Below are positions 6,901-11,907 of a DNA stretch of 11,907 nt, piece after piece; position 1 is the first letter of the stretch, and the number at the start of each line of letters is the position of its first letter. Source of the stretch: CAZPQV01 sp964588705 (GTDB lineage Bacteria; Bacteroidota; Bacteroidia; Flavobacteriales; Weeksellaceae). The DNA is taken from contig CAZPQV010000062.1 in assembly GCA_964588705.1 (NCBI GenBank), forward strand, positions 1-11,907, given 5' to 3'. The translations under genes were made by a program, and so were the position numbers. The notes beneath the pieces were generated by a model. The model did no database searches, was not told the DNA's origin, and was given only the letters and a program-made list of their open reading frames with translations.

Positions 6901-8748
6901 GTTGACCTTACGGTTGATGATATTACCATGAGCGGAAAAGATATGGGAAATATCGTCATAAATGCTAAAAACAGTCAGACGACGAACGTATTTGATATCG
7001 ATGCAAAAGTGATTTCCGCAGGAATTATCGGAGATAATAATCTGCACGTTACCGGAACCATTAATAACAATACCTCTACTCCATCTCTGGACATAAAAGC
7101 CGACATGAAAGATTTCGATCTGGCTTTTACTCAGGAATTTGTTAAAGGTGTTTTCGGAAATATGCGCGGTAAAGCCAACGGAATTCTTTCCATTGTTGGT
7201 CCTATGAATAATGTAGATTACAGTGGTGACATTGCTTTGAGTGGTTTCGGTATGAAACTGAATTTCACCGGTGTTGATTATTCTTTTGAAGATACTGTAA
7301 TTCCTTTATCGCGAGGTTTAGCAATCTTAAACGACGTTCAGGCGAGAGACGGAAGAGACACTCCCAAAGGAAGTATTTCCGGAGTTATCCGTTTCGAAAC
7401 ACTTGCATCCATGGGTGTTGATCTCATCATGAGAGCAGACAATCTTATGGTGCTTAATACACAACAGAGAGACTTCGATTTATTCTGGGGAAGAGTTTAT
7501 GGGCAAGGTAACCTTTACGTTTCAGGACCGGTTTCCGGACTAAATATTTCAACGGATTTAAATGAACCTTTCCGCGCATTAAATAACAGTGTATTCACTT
7601 TTAATGCCGGCTCTACTTCCGGTGTTGATGAGTTTAAAATGCTAAGATTCCTGAAGGAAGAAGAAGGCGGAAATATTGTAATGGAAGAAAAGAAAAGAAG
7701 CGGTGTTAATATGAATCTCGACTTTAATGTTGCCGTAGATAAAGGAACCACCGTAAACGTTCTTCTTCCGGAAGATGTTGGTGACATCAGTGTTCGCGGT
7801 AATGCAGATCCTTTGAGATTCCGAATGTTCCCGAACGGAAATATCACCATGAACGGAAGTTATATCGTGGACAGCGGAACATTTGTATCTAAAGCAATCC
7901 TCGAAAGAACCTTCCAGATTGCTAAAAACAGCAGTATGCGTTGGGACGGAAATGCTATGACTCCGGAACTGGATATCACCGCAAATTATCTCAGAACCGT
8001 AACCAACGCCGGACAATATCTTGGTGTAAATACTTTACCTCCTGTAAATGTAATGCTATCCGTAGACATCACCGGAACACTGAACAGTCCGAATGTTGCG
8101 CTTGGACTTTCCGCGCCGGATCTTTCAAGCCAGCTGAAAGAAACTTTAGCAGGGAAAATGAGCAATGAGGACGAAAAAGTCATTCAGTTTGGTTCGGTGC
8201 TCGTGCTCAACAGTTTCAACGTTCAGGATTCTGGCGGATTCGATCTGGCCAATCTTGGTATTACCGGAGAGTCTTTGGGATACACAATGCTTTTCAAACA
8301 GTTGGGTTCTGTATTCAATACCATTAGTAATGAGGTCCAGGTTGACCTAAATTACCTTCGTGGCGACAATGCTTCAAATACCGGAGACCGCGCCAATGCA
8401 AGTGTGAGTTTTGCCCTTTCACCGCGTGTTACCGTAAAAACCGGTTTGGGTGTTCCGATTACAAGAACCGAAAATACTGCCTCCGATTATCTTTCAGGAG
8501 AAGGTATTATCGAATACGACTGGAGCAAGAAAAACGACGGAACAAGACTCGTACGCGTGTACTCCAAACCATCCAATATCGGGCTGGTAGCAACGGGTGC
8601 GGCTAACTCATCAGCCAACCAAACTTATGGTGTAGGTGTTGTTTACAGTAAGAGTTTTAACACTTTATTTAAAAGAAAAAAGAAAAAGACCACGAAGGAT
8701 TCCGTTCGGGTTGTGAATGATTCGGTAAAAATAGATTCAATTAAATAA
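3961..8748 (+). CDS. tamB: TamB-family translocation/assembly module protein (DUF490)
   Basis: This 1595-residue protein belongs to the TamB/AsmA-like group of bridge proteins, which span the periplasm and act in outer-membrane protein assembly or phospholipid transport. Residues 1-20 are Asn/Gln-rich and residues 21-62 form a charged amphipathic helix, probably cytoplasmic. One transmembrane helix follows at about 69-90. A very long beta-rich, repeat-like region without cysteine motifs comes next. The C-terminal TamB domain (roughly 1150-1560) includes the diagnostic segment with NGNITMNGSYIVDSGTF near 1291 and MRWDGN shortly after. The tail (from about 1569) is basic, with RKKKK. It is longer than E. 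coli TamB (1259), as is usual in Bacteroidota. I chose the ATG at 3961 over an in-frame ATG at 3856, because the extra 35 residues would be antisense to the conserved N-terminus of tsaD and have no family character. No TamA/TamL partner is visible in the window. A possible -7 element TATGTTTG (3864-3871) lies inside tsaD. Confidence 0.92.
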   Translation: MANLENNNENQNLENQNKSIPEKVGDAVGKTVEGARELAKDVVENPVEVAEEFAEQAAKDVTDIKWWAKLLQYVFWIGLFLVATFLVVINLNVTKQWAARQALEVLNQDFKAKMTTDKIFVNYFGDVTVEGLTIEDYKGLEFIKAKEFRANSDWFSLAKNALSKDNNSLSFKALTLTEADIKVITYKGDSISNFIRYIGNFDSGKKADPNKPPFQLNSRVNLINSKVSIVNENTEGDAGRWLSATNVNLLAPSVKVNGSNVSAQINNMTFRTARWGKEHFVDTFSTEIALTDDFLSLKDLTFNTEHSLLQGNLKFNLNNGSWADFTDKVRWDMDMKRGSQISGYDISYFVTDWDNYKPVNISGKMRGPLNNFYLNNFVLGNKEVSIATNTAKFTNLLDGKFVIETNSLTTDFTYVGLKNMMPTFISSKMKNFADDFGRLRYSGAVRVMPEQIYVPNGNLITGAGQARLNNFYLEDYSTDLPKYRGYAEVRDLNAKTITKMPQVGLISGKVNFDGQSFDVNTMVIRTKADIASIDILDKNINNIYLDGILDHKTYKGIINVNDDQVRADVNGFIDFKTSKINADVIADIKHLNINYFSGQPGNQIISGVIDGKISMTDLNDLNVDANMQGLAFTNGNQKYNIPNADLKVYYANNNRVIEVDAPGAINGRIAGKYQLEDLAGMIQNGLQKILVGPPPRKLYRGQSFNMEFDVKQGLVNYFEPNLKIPNGAIVSGSYDGNSNNLVLNADAQSLTYIMTKTKEITDADRAMAALNPAYSISEEARTSTDSAMVNNILVRINTANLDEQIFAKIDRVEYNENILKDITLTGRNENNERLHLAANFLHGTPDDEKNENLKAYAVNLNQTTNAAGDYVIRFEPTELKFNNVAWHVDTSPELNHSITYRKKTGDFLIENLRIYSDNSSLLLNNAIFKSAKDFQAEGEVQNFQIGKLLEMQQGGNTMDIHGIANGKFDFRMSQNNLEPLVDLTVDDITMSGKDMGNIVINAKNSQTTNVFDIDAKVISAGIIGDNNLHVTGTINNNTSTPSLDIKADMKDFDLAFTQEFVKGVFGNMRGKANGILSIVGPMNNVDYSGDIALSGFGMKLNFTGVDYSFEDTVIPLSRGLAILNDVQARDGRDTPKGSISGVIRFETLASMGVDLIMRADNLMVLNTQQRDFDLFWGRVYGQGNLYVSGPVSGLNISTDLNEPFRALNNSVFTFNAGSTSGVDEFKMLRFLKEEEGGNIVMEEKKRSGVNMNLDFNVAVDKGTTVNVLLPEDVGDISVRGNADPLRFRMFPNGNITMNGSYIVDSGTFVSKAILERTFQIAKNSSMRWDGNAMTPELDITANYLRTVTNAGQYLGVNTLPPVNVMLSVDITGTLNSPNVALGLSAPDLSSQLKETLAGKMSNEDEKVIQFGSVLVLNSFNVQDSGGFDLANLGITGESLGYTMLFKQLGSVFNTISNEVQVDLNYLRGDNASNTGDRANASVSFALSPRVTVKTGLGVPITRTENTASDYLSGEGIIEYDWSKKNDGTRLVRVYSKPSNIGLVATGAANSSANQTYGVGVVYSKSFNTLFKRKKKKTTKDSVRVVNDSVKIDSIK
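3965..3993 (-). promoter_or_regulatory. tsaD promoter lying inside tamB
   Basis: On the minus strand, TTG (3993-3991) is followed after 18 nt by TAAATTTG (3972-3965), matching the Bacteroidota promoter layout TTG-N17-23-TAnnTTTG. The -7 element ends 8 nt before the tsaD ATG, so the transcript would have almost no leader. The promoter occupies codons 2-11 of tamB on the other strand. Confidence 0.62.
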
Positions 8749-8827
8749 ATTTTTACTGACATTTATCATATACTTGTTAAATATTGTTAATTTAAAGCCT
8801 CAATTTTTTCATTTTCTATTTTTTTTG

Positions 8828-8835
8828 TAAATTTG
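8828..8835 (+). promoter_or_regulatory. Candidate -7 promoter element for the Lrp/AsnC gene
   Basis: TAAATTTG matches TAnnTTTG and lies 43 bp upstream of the start codon, directly after a T-rich stretch (8804-8826). No exact TTG is found 17-23 nt upstream. The predicted leader is about 35-40 nt and very A/T-rich. Confidence 0.45.
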
Positions 8836-8878
8836 CAACAAATTAATTGATTTTTTAATAATTTAATAAATATAGATC

Positions 8879-9349
8879 ATGAATTACCAACTTGATGAAA
8901 TCGACAAAAAAATATTGGATTTTCTCGTAGAAAACACAAGAATGCCATTTACAGAAATCGCTAAGCAAATGGATGTTTCTGCAGGAACAATACACGTAAG
9001 AGTAAAGAAAATGGAAGACGCAGGAATTATCCTTGGCTCTTCGCTTACCATCGATTACGGAAAACTGGATTACCATTTCACGGCATTTATCGGAATTCTT
9101 CTTACAAAATCCAACAGAACTCAGGACGTTCTTAAGGAACTGGCAAGCATCCCGAACGTGATTGAAGCAAGCGTAATTTCAGGAAAATACAATATCTTCT
9201 GTAAAGTAAGAGCAAGAAATACAGACGATGCAAAACGCATCATCTACCAAATCGACGACATACAGGATGTAATGAGAACTGAAAGTATGATTTCGATGGA
9301 AGAATATCTAAGCGACAAAAACAGACTGATAAAAGCAGTTTCGGTGTAA
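8879..9349 (+). CDS. Lrp/AsnC-family transcriptional regulator
   Basis: This 156-residue protein is a feast/famine-type DNA-binding regulator. The N-terminal winged helix-turn-helix spans about residues 4-62. It begins with LDEIDKKILDFL, and the helix-turn-helix is FTEIAKQMDVSAGTIHVRV (24-42). The C-terminal RAM domain (about 66-142), with SGKYNI (101-106), mediates oligomerisation and effector (usually amino-acid) binding. The length equals that of typical family members. It stands alone between tamB and a strong terminator, so it is probably monocistronic. The effector and targets are not deducible from the sequence; the nearby asparaginase gene is too far away to claim a link. Confidence 0.93.
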   Translation: MNYQLDEIDKKILDFLVENTRMPFTEIAKQMDVSAGTIHVRVKKMEDAGIILGSSLTIDYGKLDYHFTAFIGILLTKSNRTQDVLKELASIPNVIEASVISGKYNIFCKVRARNTDDAKRIIYQIDDIQDVMRTESMISMEEYLSDKNRLIKAVSV

Positions 9350-9371
9350 AACACCACTACTTTTTGAGCAT

Positions 9372-9403
9372 AAAAACTTATGATAATGTCATAAGTTTTT
9401 TTT
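9372..9403 (+). terminator. Intrinsic terminator after the Lrp/AsnC gene
   Basis: A perfect 12-bp stem, AAAAACTTATGA (9372-9383) with TCATAAGTTTTT (9389-9400), encloses a 5-nt loop (TAATG). The T-tract that ends the stem continues to 9403. It starts 22 bp after the regulator's stop. The A-tract on the 5' side makes it potentially bidirectional. The next start codon is only 12 bp downstream. Confidence 0.85.
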
Positions 9404-9415
9404 ATTTTTACACTT

Positions 9416-9799
9416 ATGGAAAAAGAGTATTTTAAAGGCGAATCACCCGAAAAAGGAATGGGGTTTATATTGTCTTTAGCCGCGCTTCTGCTGTTTGCAA
9501 TCATGGGAATCGGGATTGATGTTGATCAGCTTCTGCAAGCGCAGGACAAGGATATCGTAATCCCTATGTGGTATTGTTATCTGATTTTTGCGGTTGATAT
9601 TTTAATCGTTCTTTCAGTGATTCTTATCTACTTTTACCGTAAAATAGGTATCTTTCTTTTCCCAGTTGCAACCACGATGCACTTTATTTTCCATCTTTAT
9701 TTTTTAGATACATTTCTGTATTCGGATGTTACGTCACTGTTCCTTTTCGTAGGAATCGGTCTGTTGGCGTTTATTCCGAAATGGCAGTTTTTTAAATAA
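9416..9799 (+). CDS. Small four-helix inner-membrane protein of unknown function
   Basis: I do not recognise a named family for this 127-residue protein. Hydrophobicity suggests four transmembrane helices at about 15-34, 52-74, 77-98 and 104-121, with a charged loop (KEYFKGESPEK) at the N-terminus and QAQDKD between helices 1 and 2. Helix 3 holds two histidines four residues apart (H89, H93), which would fall on one helical face. Its stop codon is 6 bp before the ATG of the Rrf2-type regulator, so the two are almost certainly one transcription unit. That placement suggests a stress- or redox-linked role, which is inference only. A near-consensus -7 sequence TATTTTTA (9403-9410) lies 5 bp before its ATG. 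Confidence 0.75.
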   Translation: MEKEYFKGESPEKGMGFILSLAALLLFAIMGIGIDVDQLLQAQDKDIVIPMWYCYLIFAVDILIVLSVILIYFYRKIGIFLFPVATTMHFIFHLYFLDTFLYSDVTSLFLFVGIGLLAFIPKWQFFK

Positions 9800-9805
9800 A
9801 AGAAT

Positions 9806-10240
9806 ATGTTTTCAAAAGCCTGCGAATATGCTATAAAAGCCGCTATTTATATTGCGAAACAAAGCCTTTCGGAACGCCGGGTTAATGTAAAAGAAGTGTC
9901 ACAGGCCACCGATGCGCCGGAAGCATTTACCGCAAAAATTCTGCAGCAACTTTGCCGTGATAATATGCTGGAATCGATTCGTGGGAAACAGGGAGGTTTT
10001 ATTTTTCAGAAAGAAGACCTTCAAAAAATAAAAATCTTCGACATCATAAAACTAATCGATGGTGATGAAATTTTTAAAAGCTGTGGACTAGGATTAAATG
10101 AATGTTCCAACGATAATCCCTGCCCTGTTCATGATGATTTTAAAGTAATACGTGAGAAACTTGCTGAGATGTCACAAAAATTTTCACTTTACGATCTCGC
10201 GCTCAAAACCGAACAGGGAATCTTCCGTTTGAAAAATTAA
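9806..10240 (+). CDS. Rrf2-family regulator, NsrR/IscR-like
   Basis: This 144-residue protein has the Rrf2 layout. The winged helix-turn-helix opens with FSKACEYAIKAAIYIA (2-17). The recognition region follows, with EAFTAKILQQL (39-49) and the wing RGKQGGF (59-65). A dimerisation helix leads to a cysteine cluster C93-x6-C100-x5-C106. In NsrR and IscR three cysteines in this position bind an Fe-S cluster that senses nitric oxide or cluster status; the x6/x5 spacing is close to but not identical with IscR (x5/x5). The gene for the Fe-S repair protein Ric, a classic NsrR target in E. coli, follows 154 bp downstream. I infer that this protein senses NO or Fe-S damage and controls ric, and possibly its own operon with the preceding membrane protein. 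The exact identity (NsrR, IscR or another Rrf2) remains open. Confidence 0.9.
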   Translation: MFSKACEYAIKAAIYIAKQSLSERRVNVKEVSQATDAPEAFTAKILQQLCRDNMLESIRGKQGGFIFQKEDLQKIKIFDIIKLIDGDEIFKSCGLGLNECSNDNPCPVHDDFKVIREKLAEMSQKFSLYDLALKTEQGIFRLKN

Positions 10241-10274
10241 CAGTAAAGTTCTCTTTTATCCACCCTGTTTTCTG

Positions 10275-10289
10275 AGGAAATTATTTCCT
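10275..10289. promoter_or_regulatory. Perfect 15-bp palindrome between the Rrf2 gene and ric
   Basis: AGGAAAT-T-ATTTCCT is a perfect inverted repeat 34 bp after the Rrf2 gene's stop and 55 bp upstream of the ric -33 element. It could be an operator. Alternatively it could form a 5-bp hairpin with a 5-nt loop that weakly terminates the upstream operon, but it lacks a good T-tract. Confidence 0.4.
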
Positions 10290-10344
10290 TATTAAATCTC
10301 TAAATAATAAGATTAAAATATTTTCATTTTTAAATAAGATAAAT

Positions 10345-10375
10345 TTGTCCGATTTAAAAATATGTTTTATCTTTG
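10345..10375 (+). promoter_or_regulatory. ric promoter (TTG-N20-TATCTTTG)
   Basis: TTG (10345-10347) and TATCTTTG (10368-10375) are separated by 20 nt, matching the Bacteroidota promoter consensus. Transcription would start near 10380, about 15 nt before the chosen start codon. An inverted repeat TAAAA-N5-TTTTA (10355-10369) sits in the spacer and overlaps the first bases of the -7 element, a place where a repressor could block polymerase. A second -7-like TAAATTTG lies at 10340-10347. Confidence 0.62.
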
Positions 10376-10394
10376 TGGTATCAAAAGAGAGAAT

Positions 10395-11120
10395 ATGGCA
10401 ACACTTGAGAAAACAATTGGAGAAATAGTAGCGGACGATTTCAGATCGGCTGCAGTTTTTAAAAAATACGGAATCGATTTCTGCTGTAAAGGTAACAGAA
10501 GTATTGAGGATGCATGCGAACCGAAAAAAATAAATCCTGAAGACGTTTACAGAGATCTTGAAAAAATAAATGAAGTAAACTCCGGAACACCGGACTACAG
10601 AACCTGGCCTCTTGATTTATTGGCAGATTATGTAGAGAAAGTTCACCACAGATATGTTGAGGAAAAAACTCCGGCATTGCAGCAATTCTTAAATAAGATT
10701 GCAAAAGTTCATGGCGGAAGACATCCGGAACTGCACCAGGTTTACGAGCTTTTTGAAGAGTCTGCAAAGGATTTGGCAGCACATCTCAAAAAAGAAGAAC
10801 TGATCCTCTTCCCTTTCATCAGAAAAATGGTAGCTGCAGAAAGAGACGGAAAACCACTTGATACTGCAAGTTTCGGTTCTGTAGAAAACCCTGTAGAAAT
10901 GATGAAAGACGAACATCAGGCAGAAGGTGAACGCTTTGAAAAAATCGCTGAACTTACGGACGGATATACGATACCGGCTGACGGATGTAGCACTTATCAG
11001 GTAAGTTTCAAAATGCTTCAGGAGTTCGAAAATGATCTTCACAAGCACATTCATATTGAAAACAATATTCTTTTCCCGGCAGCCATTGCACTGGAAAAGA
11101 AACTAAGAGGAATTTCATAG
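10395..11120 (+). CDS. ric: Iron-sulfur cluster repair di-iron protein (ScdA/YtfE/Ric)
   Basis: This 241-residue protein repairs Fe-S clusters damaged by nitric oxide or oxidants. The N-terminal ScdA_N domain (about 4-60) has the hallmark DFCCKG (C30, C31). The C-terminal hemerythrin-like domain (about 75-235) supplies the di-iron site. Probable ligands by comparison with E. coli YtfE are H84, the pair H130-x3-E134, H174 and the pair H218-x3-E222, with H106 and H110 nearby. The length is normal. I chose the ATG at 10395, preceded by AGAGAG, rather than one at 10362, because the latter lies upstream of the -7 element and would add 11 unrelated residues. The gene follows the NsrR-like regulator and ends 25 bp before an intrinsic terminator, so it is probably monocistronic under that regulator. 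Confidence 0.95.
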   Translation: MATLEKTIGEIVADDFRSAAVFKKYGIDFCCKGNRSIEDACEPKKINPEDVYRDLEKINEVNSGTPDYRTWPLDLLADYVEKVHHRYVEEKTPALQQFLNKIAKVHGGRHPELHQVYELFEESAKDLAAHLKKEELILFPFIRKMVAAERDGKPLDTASFGSVENPVEMMKDEHQAEGERFEKIAELTDGYTIPADGCSTYQVSFKMLQEFENDLHKHIHIENNILFPAAIALEKKLRGIS

Positions 11121-11145
11121 TTAAACTTTATATCTTTATTGTTGG

Positions 11146-11172
11146 AAAAAGTACCGTTTCGCGGTGCTTTTT
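11146..11172 (+). terminator. Intrinsic terminator after ric
   Basis: The stem AAAAAGTACCG (11146-11156) pairs with CGGTGCTTTTT (11162-11172) around the loop TTTCG. The eleven pairs include one T-G wobble in the sense-strand RNA. The 3' arm ends in five T residues, followed by CTATTATTTTT. It starts 25 bp after the ric stop. Confidence 0.85.
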
Positions 11173-11176
11173 CTAT

Positions 11177-11184
11177 TATTTTTG
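11177..11184 (+). promoter_or_regulatory. Candidate -7 element for the DUF486 gene
   Basis: TATTTTTG matches TAnnTTTG, lies 15 bp upstream of the start codon and follows the ric terminator directly. The -33 region would fall within the terminator hairpin, where no TTG is seen, so this is a partial promoter match. Confidence 0.42.
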
Positions 11185-11199
11185 TGAAAAATTTCAGCA

Positions 11200-11571
11200 A
11201 TGACTAAAGGTATCATTACAATCCTTTTCCTAATTATCTCCAATGTATTTATGACTTTAGCATGGTACGGCCACCTGAAAATGGAAGAAATGGGCTGGCT
11301 GAAAAAGACCGGACTTTTTGCGATAATCCTTATCAGTTGGGGATTGGCACTTTTCGAATATATGTTTCAGGTTCCTGCGAACAGGATTGGTTTTGTGCAG
11401 AACGGCGGTCCTTTTAATCTTTTTCAGTTAAAGGTAATACAGGAAGTTATTACTTTGGTTGTTTTTGTAATCTTCGCACGGTTGGCTTTTCGAACCATGG
11501 AACTGAATATCAATCATTTTTATGCTGCGGTTTGTCTGGTTCTTGCTGTTTATTTTGTGTTCAGAAAATAA
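11200..11571 (+). CDS. DUF486 family (small DMT-like) membrane protein
   Basis: This 123-residue protein has four predicted transmembrane helices (about 4-23, 37-57, 77-96 and 105-121). It carries the signature of the DUF486 family, FEYMFQVPANRIG (52-64), followed by QLKVIQEVITLVVF (76-89). The family resembles half of a drug/metabolite transporter and is usually about 110-120 residues, so this copy is complete. No substrate is known. It is separated from ric by a terminator and has its own candidate promoter. It is convergent with the partial gene at the right edge, with 110 bp between the nearest stop codons. Confidence 0.85.
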   Translation: MTKGIITILFLIISNVFMTLAWYGHLKMEEMGWLKKTGLFAIILISWGLALFEYMFQVPANRIGFVQNGGPFNLFQLKVIQEVITLVVFVIFARLAFRTMELNINHFYAAVCLVLAVYFVFRK

Positions 11572-11601
11572 AAAAGCCACAGAATAAAATCCTGCGACTT
11601 T
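11566..11601 (-). terminator. Minus-strand intrinsic terminator for the right-edge gene
   Basis: On the minus strand, AAAGTCGCAG pairs with CTGTGGCTTT (plus-strand arms 11592-11601 and 11573-11582) around a 9-nt loop, followed by TTTTTTATTTT. The minus-strand RNA forms ten pairs, including two G-U wobbles. In plus-strand RNA those two become A-C mismatches and there is no good T-tract, so the hairpin favours the minus-strand gene. It overlaps the last codons of the DUF486 gene. Confidence 0.65.
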
Positions 11602-11621
11602 CCAAAGTAAAAAATTAAATA

Positions 11622-11681
11622 CTAAAATAACAGTATCTGTACAAACCCGCCGATATTGTTCTCGTTATGTTTCAGCGGACC
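11622..11681 (-). other. In-frame continuation of the right-edge gene beyond TAG
   Basis: After the TAG at 11684-11682 the minus-strand frame reads GPLKHNENNIGGFVQILLF and then a stop at 11624-11622. A polar turn followed by an alternating strand ending in phenylalanine is the classic C-terminus of an outer-membrane barrel protein. TGG (Trp) or CAG (Gln) to TAG would each be a single-base change. It is probably a disrupted end of the gene above, or an error in the sequence. Confidence 0.55.
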
Positions 11682-11907
11682 CTAATATTCGAAGTTCGCT
11701 CCCAAACCAAAAGTGATATCACCATGCGTTAATCCGGCACGTGCACGGATATAACTTCTCGCATGGAAATCGTCTGCAAGCGCATGCACGTAAGTTCCCT
11801 GCACTCGTGAATATATGTTCCATTTTTCATTGATTTTCGGACGGTATTCTATTAAACCAAATGCTTCTCCTGTTGCATTCTTGGTAAGATCAATTCTTGG
11901 CATTGCC
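11682..11907 (-). CDS. C-terminal fragment of a probable outer-membrane beta-barrel protein (runs off right edge)
   Basis: At least 74 residues are visible; the 5' part lies outside the window. The segment alternates polar and hydrophobic residues with many aromatics (for example NIYSRVQGTYVHA, SYIRARAGLTHG and DITFGLGANFEY), as in antiparallel strands of an outer-membrane barrel. I cannot name a family. The frame stops at a TAG (11684-11682), but the same frame continues for 19 codons to a second TAG and forms what looks like the real final hairpin and strand, so this gene is probably a nonsense-interrupted copy. The terminator at 11566-11601 lies 20 bp beyond the second stop, in line with the longer form. 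Confidence 0.6.
   Translation of the reverse strand, partial: AMPRIDLTKNATGEAFGLIEYRPKINEKWNIYSRVQGTYVHALADDFHARSYIRARAGLTHGDITFGLGANFEY

Noticed and set aside
9416..10240. Toxin-antitoxin or defence pair made of the small membrane protein and the adjacent regulator
   Set aside because: The membrane protein has four well-formed helices rather than a single toxic helix, the regulator is a clear Rrf2-type sensor and the downstream ric gene explains the context better.
10689..11054. Antisense frame within ric
   Set aside because: It is opposite the hemerythrin-like domain, with no supporting signals.

Overview
The window looks like chromosomal DNA of a flavobacterium, most likely in the Chryseobacterium/Kaistella/Elizabethkingia neighbourhood (family Weeksellaceae). 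The evidence is an AT-rich sequence; repeated TAnnTTTG promoter octamers typical of the Bacteroidota primary sigma factor; A-rich leaders without clear Shine-Dalgarno sites; a very long Bacteroidota-type TamB; and protein sequences of flavobacterial character. The genus is an inference from pattern, not a search result.

Left part (1-3960), mostly tRNA/rRNA and amino-acid housekeeping. The 5' half of a serine tRNA runs off the left edge on the minus strand and is cut just before its anticodon. Next come a cytoplasmic type I L-asparaginase (ansA, minus) and, divergent from it, a TrmH/SpoU-type tRNA 2'-O-methyltransferase (plus). A 184-bp convergent gap follows, holding an octamer tandem array and an imperfect palindrome. 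Then rsmE (16S rRNA m3U1498 methyltransferase, minus) and tsaD (t6A37 tRNA modification, minus) are separated by a 188-bp gap filled largely by an element with imperfect inverted ends.

Middle (3961-8748): one 1595-residue TamB-family protein, a membrane-anchored periplasm-spanning protein of outer-membrane biogenesis or lipid transport. It is divergent from tsaD with only 4 bp between the two start codons, so each promoter must lie in the other gene.

Right part (8749-11907): an Lrp/AsnC regulator with a clean intrinsic terminator; a small four-helix membrane protein of unknown function, 6 bp upstream of an Rrf2-family regulator with an NsrR/IscR-like three-cysteine motif; and a ScdA/YtfE (Ric) di-iron protein that repairs Fe-S clusters. 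The Rrf2 regulator and Ric probably form a nitric-oxide/oxidative-stress module, with the membrane protein as a possible third partner. After another terminator comes a small DUF486-family membrane protein. At the right edge, on the minus strand, is the C-terminus of a probable outer-membrane beta-barrel protein whose reading frame appears to be broken by an in-frame TAG 19 codons before its natural end.

I found no phage, IS transposase, CRISPR array or defence system, and no gene-free stretch exceeds 300 bp. Most of the window is ordinary conserved chromosome. The most interesting items are the interrupted outer-membrane gene, the inverted-ended intergenic element, the tsaD/tamB overlapping promoter arrangement and the uncharacterised membrane protein linked to the NsrR-like regulator.
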